From contig NZ_CP042239.1 of NCBI RefSeq assembly GCF_007833215.1, forward strand, positions 2,850,001 through 2,914,000: a stretch of 64,000 bases of DNA, written 5' to 3'. Below the pieces are notes generated by a model, which saw nothing but the letters and a program-made list of their open reading frames with translations, did no database searches and was not told the origin of the DNA. The position numbers and the translations under genes are program-made. This stretch comes from Sphingomonas suaedae. GTDB lineage: Bacteria > Pseudomonadota > Alphaproteobacteria > Sphingomonadales > Sphingomonadaceae. Shown piece by piece: positions 51,109 to 60,612 of this stretch; positions within the stretch are counted from its first letter, which is position 1; the number at the start of each line of letters is the position of its first letter.

Positions 51109-53895
51109 TCAGAACTTAATCCGCGCGCCGATGGAATAGACCGTCTCATCGCCCTGCAGACCCAGCACGACGCGCTCGTCGCCCCAATAGGTCGAGGTCT
51201 TGTTGCGCAGGAGATTGGTTCCACCGATGTCGAGGCGAAGCGATTCCGTCACGTCGTACCCGACGCTGAAATCAAGCCGTCCAGCCGGACGTACATAGGA
51301 CAGGAACACCGGCAAATAGGCCTCGTTGACCCGCGCCGGATCGAACGGACGCAACGCAACGCCCCCGGTGTTGTCGGCGTTGATATATTTGGAACGATAG
51401 GTCCAGATCAGCCGCCCGCTCAGGCCACCTTTGTCGTAGAGCAGTCCGGTCGTGTAGTTGTATTTTGACACCCCGACCAGCGGATTGCCCGCCAGCGTGT
51501 CATCGCCCTTGACCTTCGAATCCGCTAGGGTGAACGCGCCCTGGACGCCAAATCCGGAGAGCGCCCCGGGCAGGAAATCGAAGAAATACTGGGCGCTCAC
51601 CTCCAGCCCCTTCAGATCGACCGAGCCGATGTTGCGAGGTGACGAGATCAGGTAGTTGAGGCCGTTAATCTCCTCCTGCGTGTTCGAATTGACCACGCGA
51701 TCCTTGATCGAGCGATAATAACCGGTCACTGCAATATAGCCGCTGCGGAAATAATATTCCGCCGTCACGTCGATGCTGTCCGATTTTTGCGGCTTCAGAT
51801 TAGGGTTCCCGCGTGAACCGTTGTTGAGCAGGAACACATTGCCTACGAGCGTCAGCGTCTCGTTCGGATTCAGCGCGCCGAAATCGGGCCGCCGCATCGA
51901 CCGCGAATAGGTCAGGCGCGTCTGGAACGAGCCGGGGAACTTCAATCGCGCGGTCGCCGCAGGCAAAAGGTCGGTGTCCGACGTGGAGGCGGTGATCGGA
52001 TTTAAAGTCGTGCCCGTACGGGTGAAGCCGCCGATGGTGCGGTCGGTACGGATCACTCGCGTGCCGATCACCCCGTCCAGCGTCAGGTCGCCCAGCGGAA
52101 TTTCATAGCTGCCCTCGATATAGCCGGCATAAGTCGTTTCTTGCGCGGTGAACGTCTTGGTGGGATCGTAGTCCGGCTGACGCAGCGGCAGATTGAAGAG
52201 CGATCGCAATTCGTTACGCCCTCGCTCCGAACGGAGATATTCAGGATTGATGCCGATAAACGGCGTTCCGCCGTTCAGTCGGGGTGCGATCCCGATTTCC
52301 GCGAAGAAATCGTCGGACAACGGCAGGCTGGAGATCAGGCGCGCATTGGCCTCGCTGGGGGTGCCGATATTGCCGAACCCGATCGAGGCGACGGTGTTGG
52401 TCTGGCGGACCTCCTGAAACTGCGCTTCGCGACGTGCGAAACGCAGCCCCGCCTTCAATTTCGGCAACAGCCCGCCGACCTCGAACTCGCCATCCAGCCG
52501 CGCCTGCAGCAGCTCGCCCTCGCCTAGCGAGTAATTCTGGTTGATCGAATTGCGCAGCGACAAATTGGCCGAGTTCATAGGGATCGAGGGGTCGATGGTG
52601 AAGGACGGTCCGTTATCGTCGTTCAGCACCACGAAGATCGACGGCACGCGCTGCCCCACCTCGGCATTGAAATTCTGAAGGAAGGAGCGCGACGTCTGGT
52701 ACGCCGCGTCAAACACCAGCTTGGTACCGCCCTCCTCGAAGTTGAGGCCGCCCGCGATCATCTTGTTTCGCTGGGTGATGTCTTCGGAATTGGAATTCTG
52801 GTTGATGACGACATTGTCGAACCGCGCGCTTTCCAGTTCGCACACGCGTTGCACGGTAAAGGGCTGGATCGACACCGTGCCGTCGGCATTATTGACGAGC
52901 TGCGGGTTGGTGCCGCCGACGTTCACTCGCGCGTCGAAACAATAATCGCTCGCGGTGACCTGCGAGATGCGCGAATTGTTGGTGAAGGGTTGAGGATTGA
53001 ACCCGACGAACCCGGTGGTGCTGCGGAAGTGCGTGTAGAGACCGTCGAGATAGACCTCCAGCGATGGGGTCGCCTGCCACTGGATCGCGGCATTCACCTG
53101 TTTGCGTTCGACATCGCCGACATCGGGCATGTTGCGAAGCACCTGCGGAATCATCAGGCCCGGCACATTCAGCGGCGCTCCGCCCGAATAGCGTCGCTCG
53201 CTCAGGTTAGAGACGGCGCGAATATTCTCGGCACGCGAGTAGGTCGCGTTGACCAGCACGCCGATCTCGCCGATCCCGGTGTCCTTGCGCGTTGTGGCGA
53301 GAATCCCAAACTGTGGATTGCTGGCATCGGCCAACAATGCATAATTCTGACGCGCGGACAGCACGAGCGTGGGATCGTGGAAATTGAACGGACGGTTGAG
53401 GCGCAGGTCGATCGCACCGGCCACACTGCCCTCGATCTGGCTTGCGGTCTGTGACTTGAAGGCGTCGATCCGTGCCAGCGCCTCGGCCGGGACATCCTGC
53501 AGATCGAAACCGCGACCGGTAGTGGTGACGACCTCCCGCCCATTCACCGTGGTGAGAATATCGGTCAGGCCGCGGATGCGGACGGTGGACAATTCGTTGT
53601 TGCGGTCGTTCTGGACCTGGATGCCCGGCACGCGCTGCAATGCCGCCGCCACCGTCGGATCGGGCAGTTTGCCAATGTCGGTAGCGACAATCGAATCGAC
53701 GACCTGTACTGCATTGCGCTTCACCTCCGCCGCGCGCTCGAGCGAGGCACGGACACCCGTGACGACGATAACCCCTTCCGCTTCACCCTCTCCAGGCTGG
53801 GTCGAAACATCCGGTGCAGGCGCTTCCTGAGCGGTGGCGGGAATGGCGGTGGCAAATGCAACAAGCGATGCGGTCAGAAGTAAATCAACTCGCAT
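51109..53895 (-). CDS. TonB-dependent receptor, second of the sulfated-glycan locus
   Basis: The protein has 928 residues with a signal peptide (MRVDLLLTASLVAFATAIPA), TonB box (GVIVVTGVRASLERAAEVKR), plug (IVATDIGKLPDPTVAAALQR, VRIRGLTDILTTVNGREVVT, IDAFKSQTASQIEGSVAGAI) and a barrel ending in Phe (VYSIGARIKF). There is no STN domain, so control is at the promoter level. An ATATGAT element lies about 95 bases upstream on the same strand (53996-53990). It is co-directional with the sulfatase gene just downstream. It imports oligosaccharide products. Confidence 0.93.
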   Translation of the reverse strand: MRVDLLLTASLVAFATAIPATAQEAPAPDVSTQPGEGEAEGVIVVTGVRASLERAAEVKRNAVQVVDSIVATDIGKLPDPTVAAALQRVPGIQVQNDRNNELSTVRIRGLTDILTTVNGREVVTTTGRGFDLQDVPAEALARIDAFKSQTASQIEGSVAGAIDLRLNRPFNFHDPTLVLSARQNYALLADASNPQFGILATTRKDTGIGEIGVLVNATYSRAENIRAVSNLSERRYSGGAPLNVPGLMIPQVLRNMPDVGDVERKQVNAAIQWQATPSLEVYLDGLYTHFRSTTGFVGFNPQPFTNNSRISQVTASDYCFDARVNVGGTNPQLVNNADGTVSIQPFTVQRVCELESARFDNVVINQNSNSEDITQRNKMIAGGLNFEEGGTKLVFDAAYQTSRSFLQNFNAEVGQRVPSIFVVLNDDNGPSFTIDPSIPMNSANLSLRNSINQNYSLGEGELLQARLDGEFEVGGLLPKLKAGLRFARREAQFQEVRQTNTVASIGFGNIGTPSEANARLISSLPLSDDFFAEIGIAPRLNGGTPFIGINPEYLRSERGRNELRSLFNLPLRQPDYDPTKTFTAQETTYAGYIEGSYEIPLGDLTLDGVIGTRVIRTDRTIGGFTRTGTTLNPITASTSDTDLLPAATARLKFPGSFQTRLTYSRSMRRPDFGALNPNETLTLVGNVFLLNNGSRGNPNLKPQKSDSIDVTAEYYFRSGYIAVTGYYRSIKDRVVNSNTQEEINGLNYLISSPRNIGSVDLKGLEVSAQYFFDFLPGALSGFGVQGAFTLADSKVKGDDTLAGNPLVGVSKYNYTTGLLYDKGGLSGRLIWTYRSKYINADNTGGVALRPFDPARVNEAYLPVFLSYVRPAGRLDFSVGYDVTESLRLDIGGTNLLRNKTSTYWGDERVVLGLQGDETVYSIGARIKF

Positions 53896-54347
53896 GCGTT
53901 CCTCCCCTTTGTGTCACAAACAATCCGGGGTGCCGTTGCGGCATCTCTTCCAGGACGGTTTCGGCTACCAGAGCCTCCAGAGGCTATCAATCATATAAAT
54001 AGAATAATATGCGAAATGACGTTTCTGGCGCCTCGTGGGCACGCGTCGCAGTGCGCTTCCCGCGCCTTTCCACCGGCTGTTTCGACTTTTGCCGGTCGCG
54101 GTTGCGCATCGAATATGATGCCTCGCCCGTTTGAATGGCGTCCGGCAATTTGCATGAGATAAATCTGATAATTTGCTTTCAAGCGTGGGCGCTTTTGGTT
54201 AGGCTGGCCCTCAAGGCGCTCGCTCGACAGCGCCGGTACGAGGGGATGGGCATGATATTTCGCACAGCGAATTGTTCGACGTCGACACCCGCGCGACAAG
54301 CACCACACCCGCAAAGCCACTTCCACTCTGGATCAGGACAACCGTGC
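53896..54347. other. Divergent promoter region with two operator-like elements
   Basis: This 452-base gap between the receptor and the GH5-like gene holds no gene. On the minus strand it has ATATGATTGATAG (53996-53984), serving the receptor. On the plus strand it has CATGAGATAAATCTGATAATTTG (core GATAATT at 54167-54173) about 175 bases before the GH5-like start. Confidence 0.5.
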
Positions 54348-55481
54348 ATGAAACATCTGCTGCTGCTCGCCGGCGCGGCCTTTACCGGCCTTGCGGCGCT
54401 CCCCGCCGACGCGCGGGATATGTGGACCAAGGAACAGGCCAATGGCTGGTATGCCAAACAGCCCTGGCTGGTCGGCGCGAATTACAATAACCGCAGCGCG
54501 ATCAATCAGTTCGAGATGTGGCAGGCCGACAGTTTCAACCCGAAGGAGATCGACCAGGAACTCGGCTGGGCCGCCGACATGGGGATGAACACCATGCGCG
54601 TCTATCTCCACAATATGCTGTGGGAAGAAGACGCCGCCGGGCTCAAGCAACGCATGGAAACCTTCCTCCAGATCGCCGATAAGCACAAAATCAAGATCAT
54701 GTTCGTGCTGTTCGACAGCTGCTGGGATCCGGACCCCGTGTCGGGGCCGCAGCGGCCGCCGATCCCCGGCGTCCACAATAGCGGATGGATGCAGGCACCC
54801 GGTGCCGCACGGCTCGCCGACAAGAGCCAGTACGGCAAGCTCGAAGCCTATGTGAAGGACATTGTCGGATCCTTCGCAAAGGACCAGCGGATCGTGGCGT
54901 GGGACGTGTGGAACGAGCCCAACAACCAGGGCGGCGGGGGCGGCGCGTACAAGCCGACGCCGAACAAGGTCGCGCTGGTTGCCGGCCTGCTTGGTCCCGT
55001 CTTCGAATGGGCGCGCAGCGTCGATCCTACCCAGCCGCTGACCAGCGGCTTGTGGATCGGCCAGAACTGGGATCAACAAGACAAGCTCGACGCGGTCGAG
55101 AAGATCCAGGTCGCCCAGTCCGACGTGATGAGCTTCCACGACTATAGCTGGCCCGAGACCTTCGAGAAGCGCGCCAAGCAGATGATGAGCTATGGCCGCC
55201 CCGTGCTCGCCACCGAATATATGGCGCGCGGCAACGGATCGACCTTCGACGGCTCGCTGCCGATCGGCAAGAAGTACAAGATCGCGATGTTCAACTGGGG
55301 CTTTGTCGACGGCAAGTCGCAGACCCGCATGCCGTGGGACAGCTGGAAAAAGCCCTACACGCATGAGGAACCGACCATCTGGTTCCACGACGTGTTGCGC
55401 GCCAACGGCAAGCCCTATCGCCCGGCCGAGGTCGAGATGATCAAGCGGCTGACGACCGAAGCCAACGGCCCGCGCCGCTGA
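54348..55481 (+). CDS. GH5-like clan GH-A glycosidase (mannanase/cellulase-like)
   Basis: The protein has 377 residues with a signal peptide (MKHLLLLAGAAFTGLAALPA-DA). A TIM barrel with LGWAADMGMNTMRVYLHNML, IMFVLFDSCWDP, the acid/base Glu in VAWDVWNEPNNQGGGGG, and the nucleophile Glu in RPVLATEYMARGNGSTFDGS. It resembles COG3934-type endo-glycosidases and the barrels of GH5/GH2-like enzymes; the exact family is uncertain. It starts the plus-strand run that continues with a small ORF and the GH2 gene. It is unrelated at the family level to the three paralogues at 17031, 33153 and 42545. Confidence 0.85.
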   Translation: MKHLLLLAGAAFTGLAALPADARDMWTKEQANGWYAKQPWLVGANYNNRSAINQFEMWQADSFNPKEIDQELGWAADMGMNTMRVYLHNMLWEEDAAGLKQRMETFLQIADKHKIKIMFVLFDSCWDPDPVSGPQRPPIPGVHNSGWMQAPGAARLADKSQYGKLEAYVKDIVGSFAKDQRIVAWDVWNEPNNQGGGGGAYKPTPNKVALVAGLLGPVFEWARSVDPTQPLTSGLWIGQNWDQQDKLDAVEKIQVAQSDVMSFHDYSWPETFEKRAKQMMSYGRPVLATEYMARGNGSTFDGSLPIGKKYKIAMFNWGFVDGKSQTRMPWDSWKKPYTHEEPTIWFHDVLRANGKPYRPAEVEMIKRLTTEANGPRR

Positions 55482-55547
55482 GCGATGCGCCGCCGCGGGG
55501 CCGGTCGCGACCGGCTCTGCGGCGGCCCGCCCATTCGGGAAGACCAT

Positions 55548-55706
55548 ATGCATGAATCCGACCGTCCGCGCGTCGCTCCGGTCTGCGGCGTCGCGCGGCA
55601 CGAGCTGAGCGATCGCAAGTACCGCGACCGCATGGCCGAAGAGGCCCGGCTTCAACGCCGCTTCGAACGCATTTGCGCGCGCGAATTGCTGGGCGAAATC
55701 GACTGA
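55548..55706 (+). CDS. Small conserved-looking protein, 52 residues, unknown
   Basis: ATG 55548 follows GGGAAGA. The product is charged and lacks a signal peptide (HESDRPRVAPVCGVARHELS, DRKYRDRMAEEARLQRRFER). It has a predicted helical, Arg/Glu-rich C-terminal half. No family is recognised. It sits between two exported glycosidase genes on the same strand, 66 bases after the first and 47 before the second, which supports transcription but not function. Confidence 0.4.
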   Translation: MHESDRPRVAPVCGVARHELSDRKYRDRMAEEARLQRRFERICARELLGEID

Positions 55707-55753
55707 CCGCGCGCGACGCGGGCCAAGTCCATCGAGAAAAGGGGACAGGAAAT

Positions 55754-57712
55754 ATGCGCTTCGCTCTCATCGGCATGACGGCGCTCGCCGCATCGATGCT
55801 GTCCCCTGCCGCGGCGTGGAGCCGGACCGCGCCTGCGCCTGCGCCGGCTCCGCAGGGCGGCGACAAAGTCTATGCCGGCGACATCATCACCCGCTGGGGC
55901 AAGGCAGTGACGGCGGAGAATGCCTGGCGCAGCTATCCCCGCCCCCAGATGAAGCGCAAGGACTGGCTGAACCTCAACGGCAAATGGGACTATGCGATCA
56001 CGCCGCTGGACGCGCCGCAGCCCAGCCGGATGGACGGCAAGATTCTGGTCCCGTTCGCGGTGGAATCGCGCCTGTCGGGCGTGCAGCGTCGCCTGACCGC
56101 GAATGACCGGCTCTGGTATCGCCGCGACTTCACAGTGCCGGCGGCCTGGGCGGGGCAGAATGTGCTGATCCATTTTGGCGCGGTCGATTTCGAGGCGGCG
56201 GTGTTCGTCAACGGCGCATTCGCCGGATCGCATCGCGGCGGATCGGATGCGTTCAGCTTCGATATCACCCCCTTCCTCAGGGCGGGGGCGAACGCGCTGG
56301 AAGTGCGTGTTACCGATCCGACCACCGACGGCAGCCAGCCGCGCGGCAAGCAGACCCTCGATCCGCGCGGCATCTGGTACACTGCGGTCTCGGGCATCTG
56401 GCAGACGGTGTGGCTTGAGCCGGTGCCCAGGCTGCACATCAAGGAAGTGCGCGCGACGCCGCACATCGACACCGGCATGCTGGCGGTGGACGTGCTGCTC
56501 AGCAGCGGCAGCATGGCGACCGACGCGGTGCGGGTTACGGCGCGGGCTGGTGGCAAGGTCGTGGGATCGACGCTGATCCGCGGCAACCGGCGCGGCTTCA
56601 TCGCCATCCCGAATGCGCGGCTGTGGTCGCCGGACGATCCGTTTCTCTACGATCTTACCGCCGAACTGGTGACGGTCGGAAATCCGCTGGGCGGCGGCAG
56701 GCCTAATCCGCCGATGTATCAGCAGGGCCAGACGCAGCGCGAGGCCGATGCATTTGCGACGGCGAAGATCGTCGGTGCACCACGCGATACGGTCGATGCC
56801 TATTTCGCGATGCGCAAGATTTCGGTCGGGCGCGGCCCGGTCGGCAATCGCCTCGCGCTGCATCTCAATAACAAGCCGCTCTTCCATAACGGTACGCTCG
56901 ATCAGGGCTGGTGGCCCGAAAGCCTGCTCACCCCGCCGTCGGAAGAGGCCATGATCTATGACATGGAATTCCTCCAAAAGGCGGGGTTCAACATGCTGCG
57001 CAAGCATATCAAGGTCGAACCGGCGCAATATTACGCCGCCGCCGACCGGATGGGCATGCTGATCTGGCAGGACATGCCCTCGGGCGGATTCCGCGACCAG
57101 GGCGTCGGCCGCGCGAGCGACCGCCAGGCGACGTTGTCGTCGGACGACATGGCGCAGTTTCAGGACGAGCTTTCGCGGATGATCGGCGATCTGCGCGCCT
57201 TCCCCTCGATCGTGATGTGGGTGGTGAACAATGAAGGCTGGGGGCAGTATGACGCCGCCACGCTCGGCCGCTTCGTCAAGGGCACCGACCCCAGCCGCCT
57301 GGTCAACGCAGTCAGCGGCTGGCAGGACGTCGGCGACACGCCGTCCGACGTGTACGACATCCACAGCTATGACGAGACGCCGAAATCGCCCGAATGGCGA
57401 CCGGGCCGCGCATCGGTGATCGGCGAATTCGGCGGGGTGAGCTATTCGGTGCCGGGGCATCTGTGGTTCCCGGATCGCGTCGATCGCCTCTATCAGGCCG
57501 CCAAGACCCCCGAGGATTATCTTGCCCGCTACAAGCAAAAGATGGGCGGAGTAGTGCGCCAGAAGCAAATGGAGGGCCTCGCCGCATCGGTCTATACCGA
57601 GACCACCGATGTCGAGGGCGAACTGAACGGTCTGCTGACCTATGATCGCGCAGTTATCAAGATTCCGGTGGGGACGCTAGCCGAGATCGCCGCGCCGCTG
57701 ACCGAGGACTAG
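55754..57712 (+). CDS. GH2-family glycosidase (beta-galactosidase/beta-glucuronidase fold)
   Basis: The protein has 652 residues; AGGA precedes ATG 55754. Signal peptide to PAAAWS. Sugar-binding jelly-roll (LNGKWDYAITPLDAPQPSRM, WYRRDFTVPAAWAGQNVLIH, FEAAVFVNGAFAGSHRGGSD), an Ig-like domain, then the TIM barrel with acid/base Glu494 in MWVVNNEGWGQYD and nucleophile Glu558 in ASVIGEFGGVSYS. The Asn before the acid/base Glu is kept, as in clan GH-A. Family members cleave beta-galactosides, beta-glucuronides, beta-mannosides or alpha-L-arabinopyranosides; specificity is open. The length is short for lacZ but normal for exported PUL enzymes. Confidence 0.9.
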   Translation: MRFALIGMTALAASMLSPAAAWSRTAPAPAPAPQGGDKVYAGDIITRWGKAVTAENAWRSYPRPQMKRKDWLNLNGKWDYAITPLDAPQPSRMDGKILVPFAVESRLSGVQRRLTANDRLWYRRDFTVPAAWAGQNVLIHFGAVDFEAAVFVNGAFAGSHRGGSDAFSFDITPFLRAGANALEVRVTDPTTDGSQPRGKQTLDPRGIWYTAVSGIWQTVWLEPVPRLHIKEVRATPHIDTGMLAVDVLLSSGSMATDAVRVTARAGGKVVGSTLIRGNRRGFIAIPNARLWSPDDPFLYDLTAELVTVGNPLGGGRPNPPMYQQGQTQREADAFATAKIVGAPRDTVDAYFAMRKISVGRGPVGNRLALHLNNKPLFHNGTLDQGWWPESLLTPPSEEAMIYDMEFLQKAGFNMLRKHIKVEPAQYYAAADRMGMLIWQDMPSGGFRDQGVGRASDRQATLSSDDMAQFQDELSRMIGDLRAFPSIVMWVVNNEGWGQYDAATLGRFVKGTDPSRLVNAVSGWQDVGDTPSDVYDIHSYDETPKSPEWRPGRASVIGEFGGVSYSVPGHLWFPDRVDRLYQAAKTPEDYLARYKQKMGGVVRQKQMEGLAASVYTETTDVEGELNGLLTYDRAVIKIPVGTLAEIAAPLTED

Positions 57713-57719
57713 GGTGCGT

Positions 57720-57750
57720 CGGACGGGCGGCGGATAGCACCGCCCGTCCG
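57720..57750. terminator. Stem-loop between the convergent GH2 and dehydrogenase genes
   Basis: CGGACGGGCGG (57720-57730) pairs perfectly with CCGCCCGTCCG (57740-57750) across a 9-base loop. No long T-run is present. Confidence 0.65.
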
Positions 57751-57760
57751 CACCGCGATG

Positions 57761-58684
57761 TCAGAATTCGAACGGTTCGGTCACGCGGCGCTCAGCGACG
57801 AGGAATGCGTCCGCGACCAGTTTGATCGGGCGAAGGTCGACGTCCGATTCGCCGCTGCGCACCAGCTCGGCAAAGCGGCGATACAGCCGCGGATACTCAT
57901 CGTTCGATCCGCTGACGAGCGGTTCACCCGGCAATTCCAGACGGCTGCCGCCATGCGTCAGGCGCAGCATGCCTGCATCGGTATCGACCTCGATATCCCA
58001 GGTCTGCCCGCCGGTCTGGAGGAAGTCGAAGCACGCATCGACCGCCGCCTCGCCGCTGCGGAAGGTGATCGCAGCAGCGAGCGGACAGGCGCGGTTGGCG
58101 GGCACGTCCATCGTCGCGTGCAGCACGACCAGCGGCTGCGGCAGGATGCGGGTCGCGATCGACAACGCGTTGATGCCCGGATCGAACACGCCAAAGCCCC
58201 CGGCGGCCAGGATCCAGTCCTGTCCCGGATGCCATTGCCGGATATTCTCCATCCAACGGATGCGCACCGCGTCGATGCGCCGGTCGGCCAGCCAGGTGCG
58301 CGCGGCATCGACCTCCGCCGCCTCGCGCGAATGCCAGGTGGCGAACAACGTCACGCCCGACGCCCGCGCCGCAGCGGCCAGCGCCTCCGCCTCCGACACC
58401 GTCGCTGCGGGTGGCTTCTCCAGCATCACATGCTTGCCAGCGCGAATCGCCGTCATCGCTTGCTCGAACCGCCCCTCAGGCGGGGTGCAAAGCGATACCG
58501 CCTCGACCTGCGGACAGGCATGGATCATTTCGGCAATCGAAACATAGCCTGTCACGCCCTCGACCCGCCCATGGCGGCTCGCCGTCGCCACCAGTTCAAA
58601 ATCATCCGAGGCGGCGAGCGCCGGCACGTGCTGGTCGCGTGCGATTTTGCCGATCCCGGCGAGCCCTAGCTTGATCCTATCCAC
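57761..58684 (-). CDS. Gfo/Idh/MocA-family sugar 1-dehydrogenase (L-arabinose/D-galactose type)
   Basis: The protein has 307 residues. NAD(P)-binding N-terminus: [20 protein letters not shown]. The lysine motif is [20 protein letters not shown], followed by [52 protein letters not shown] and [20 protein letters not shown]. This pattern matches, over its whole length as I recall it, the L-arabinose 1-dehydrogenase of Azospirillum brasilense, which also accepts D-galactose. It would oxidise the sugar to its lactone as the first step of the non-phosphorylative pathway. It is divergent from the dehydratase gene, with an operator element between. It is cytoplasmic. Confidence 0.87.
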   Translation of the reverse strand: MDRIKLGLAGIGKIARDQHVPALAASDDFELVATASRHGRVEGVTGYVSIAEMIHACPQVEAVSLCTPPEGRFEQAMTAIRAGKHVMLEKPPAATVSEAEALAAAARASGVTLFATWHSREAAEVDAARTWLADRRIDAVRIRWMENIRQWHPGQDWILAAGGFGVFDPGINALSIATRILPQPLVVLHATMDVPANRACPLAAAITFRSGEAAVDACFDFLQTGGQTWDIEVDTDAGMLRLTHGGSRLELPGEPLVSGSNDEYPRLYRRFAELVRSGESDVDLRPIKLVADAFLVAERRVTEPFEF

Positions 58685-58698
58685 ACCCTGCCTCTTTT

Positions 58699-58712
58699 AT
58701 ACGATATATATG
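58699..58712. promoter_or_regulatory. PUL operator candidate ATACGATATATATG
   Basis: Located in the 116-base gap between the divergent dehydrogenase and dehydratase genes. It shares ATACGATA with the element at 34346. Confidence 0.45.
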
Positions 58713-58800
58713 CTTCCTATCCGCGAAAATGCACTATATCAACGCGCATATGAAGCGAGCGACGGCGGTGCCGGCGCGTTGGCGGGGAACCGGAGAGGGT

Positions 58801-60612
58801 ATGGGCTTGGCGGACGATAGCACGAAACCGGCGAATCGCAGGCTGCGATCGCGTGCCTGGTTCGACAACCGCGAAAACCCCGACATGACCGCGCTCTATG
58901 TCGAGCGATACCTGAATTACGGGATCAGCCTCGAAGAGCTCCAGTCCGGCCGTCCGATCATCGGCATCGCCCAGACCGGCAGCGACCTGGTGCCGTGCAA
59001 CCGCCACCACATCGAACTGGTCAAGCGCACCCGGGAAGGCATCCGCGACGCGGGCGGCATCGCCATCGAATTTCCCGCGCACCCGATTCAAGAGACGGGC
59101 AAGCGCCCAACCGCCGGGCTCGACCGCAACCTGTCCTACCTCAGCCTCGTCGAATCCATCTACGGCTATCCGATGGACGGGGTCGTCCTCACCATCGGCT
59201 GCGACAAGACCACCCCGGCCTGCCTGATGGCGGCCGCCACGGTGAACCTTCCGGCGATCGCGCTGTCGGTCGGGCCGATGCTCAACGGTTGGTTCAAGGG
59301 CGAGCGCACCGGCTCCGGCACCATCGTGTGGAAGGCGCGCGAGATGCTCGCCGCGGGCGAGATCGACTATAAGGGGTTTATCGAGCTGGTCGCCTCGTCG
59401 GCGCCCTCGACCGGCTGGTGCAACACGATGGGCACCGCGACGACGATGAACTCGCTCGCCGAGGCGCTCGGAATGTCGCTGCCCGGATCGGCGGCGATCC
59501 CTGCGCCCTATCGCGACCGGCAGGAGAATGCGTATCTCACGGGCCTTCAGATCGTCGAGATGGTGCAGGCCGACCGCAAGCCGAGCGACATCATGACGCG
59601 GGAGGCGTTCCTCAATGCGATCCGCGTCAACAGCGCGATCGGCGGATCGACCAACGCGCCGATCCACTTGAACGCCATCGCCCGTCATATCGGCGTCGAA
59701 CTGAGCCTGGCGGATTGGGAAGCGCATGGGGCCGACGTGCCGCTCGTCGTCAATCTCCAGCCAGCCGGAACCTATCTGGGCGAGGATTTCTATCGCGCCG
59801 GCGGCGTCCCGGCGGTGATGGGACAGTTGCTGCGCGCCGGGATGATCGACGGCAGTGTCGTGGGCGCCAACGGTCGCACGGTCGCCGAGAATATCGGCGA
59901 TGTGCAGGCGAGCGACACCGATGTCATCCGCCCGCTGGCCGATCCTCTGAAACCCGCTGCTGGCCTGAGCGTACTGTCGGGCAATCTGTTCGACAGCGCA
60001 GTGATGAAGCTCAGCGTCATCTCGCCAGAGTTCCGCGCGCGCTATTTGTCCAACCCCGATGATCCCGAAGCGTTCGAGGCGACCGCAGTCGTGTTCGACG
60101 GGCCGGAGGATTATCACGCGCGGATCGACGATCCGGCGCTGGGCGCGGACGATTCCTCGATCCTGATCATGCGGGGCGCGGGGCCGATCGGTTATCCGGG
60201 CGGCGCGGAAGTGGTGAACATGCGGCCCCCGGTGGCGCTGATCCAGGCGGGGGTGCATGCCCTCCCCTGCCTGGGCGACGGACGCCAATCGGGGACCAGC
60301 GGCAGCCCGTCGATCCTGAACGCCGCGCCCGAAGCGGCGGTGGGCGGCGGGCTCGCACTGATCCGCACCGGCGACCGGGTGCGCATTGATCTTGGCAAGC
60401 GCACCGCAGACATGCTGGTCGATGCCGACGAGCTGGAGCGCCGTCGCGCGGCGCTGGCCGCCGATCTAGACTATGTCCCCGCCTCGCAGACGCCGTGGCA
60501 GGAGATCCACCGCAACATCACTGGCCAGTTCGAGGGCGGGGCAGTGATTGAGCTGGCGGTCAAGTACCAGCGGATCGCGCAGACGCGCGGGCTTCCCCGC
60601 GACAGCCACTGA
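58801..60612 (+). CDS. IlvD/Edd-family sugar-acid dehydratase (D-xylonate/L-arabonate type)
   Basis: The protein has 603 residues; ATG 58801 follows GGAGAGGG. The sequence tracks the Caulobacter XylD family: [80 protein letters not shown], the cluster ligand region [20 protein letters not shown] and [20 protein letters not shown]. The three conserved cysteines of the Fe-S cluster site are present. It dehydrates a C5 (or C6) aldonate to the 2-keto-3-deoxy acid. With the arabinose-type dehydrogenase next door, L-arabonate is the likeliest substrate. Its stop overlaps the lactonase start (TGATG). Confidence 0.92.
   Translation: MGLADDSTKPANRRLRSRAWFDNRENPDMTALYVERYLNYGISLEELQSGRPIIGIAQTGSDLVPCNRHHIELVKRTREGIRDAGGIAIEFPAHPIQETGKRPTAGLDRNLSYLSLVESIYGYPMDGVVLTIGCDKTTPACLMAAATVNLPAIALSVGPMLNGWFKGERTGSGTIVWKAREMLAAGEIDYKGFIELVASSAPSTGWCNTMGTATTMNSLAEALGMSLPGSAAIPAPYRDRQENAYLTGLQIVEMVQADRKPSDIMTREAFLNAIRVNSAIGGSTNAPIHLNAIARHIGVELSLADWEAHGADVPLVVNLQPAGTYLGEDFYRAGGVPAVMGQLLRAGMIDGSVVGANGRTVAENIGDVQASDTDVIRPLADPLKPAAGLSVLSGNLFDSAVMKLSVISPEFRARYLSNPDDPEAFEATAVVFDGPEDYHARIDDPALGADDSSILIMRGAGPIGYPGGAEVVNMRPPVALIQAGVHALPCLGDGRQSGTSGSPSILNAAPEAAVGGGLALIRTGDRVRIDLGKRTADMLVDADELERRRAALAADLDYVPASQTPWQEIHRNITGQFEGGAVIELAVKYQRIAQTRGLPRDSH

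Noticed and set aside
55652..57568. Minus-strand open frame of 638 codons
   Set aside because: It is antisense to the GH2 gene, which has both catalytic Glu residues and a signal peptide.
58717..60288. Minus-strand open frame of 523 codons
   Set aside because: It is antisense to the IlvD/Edd dehydratase, which is recognised along its full length.
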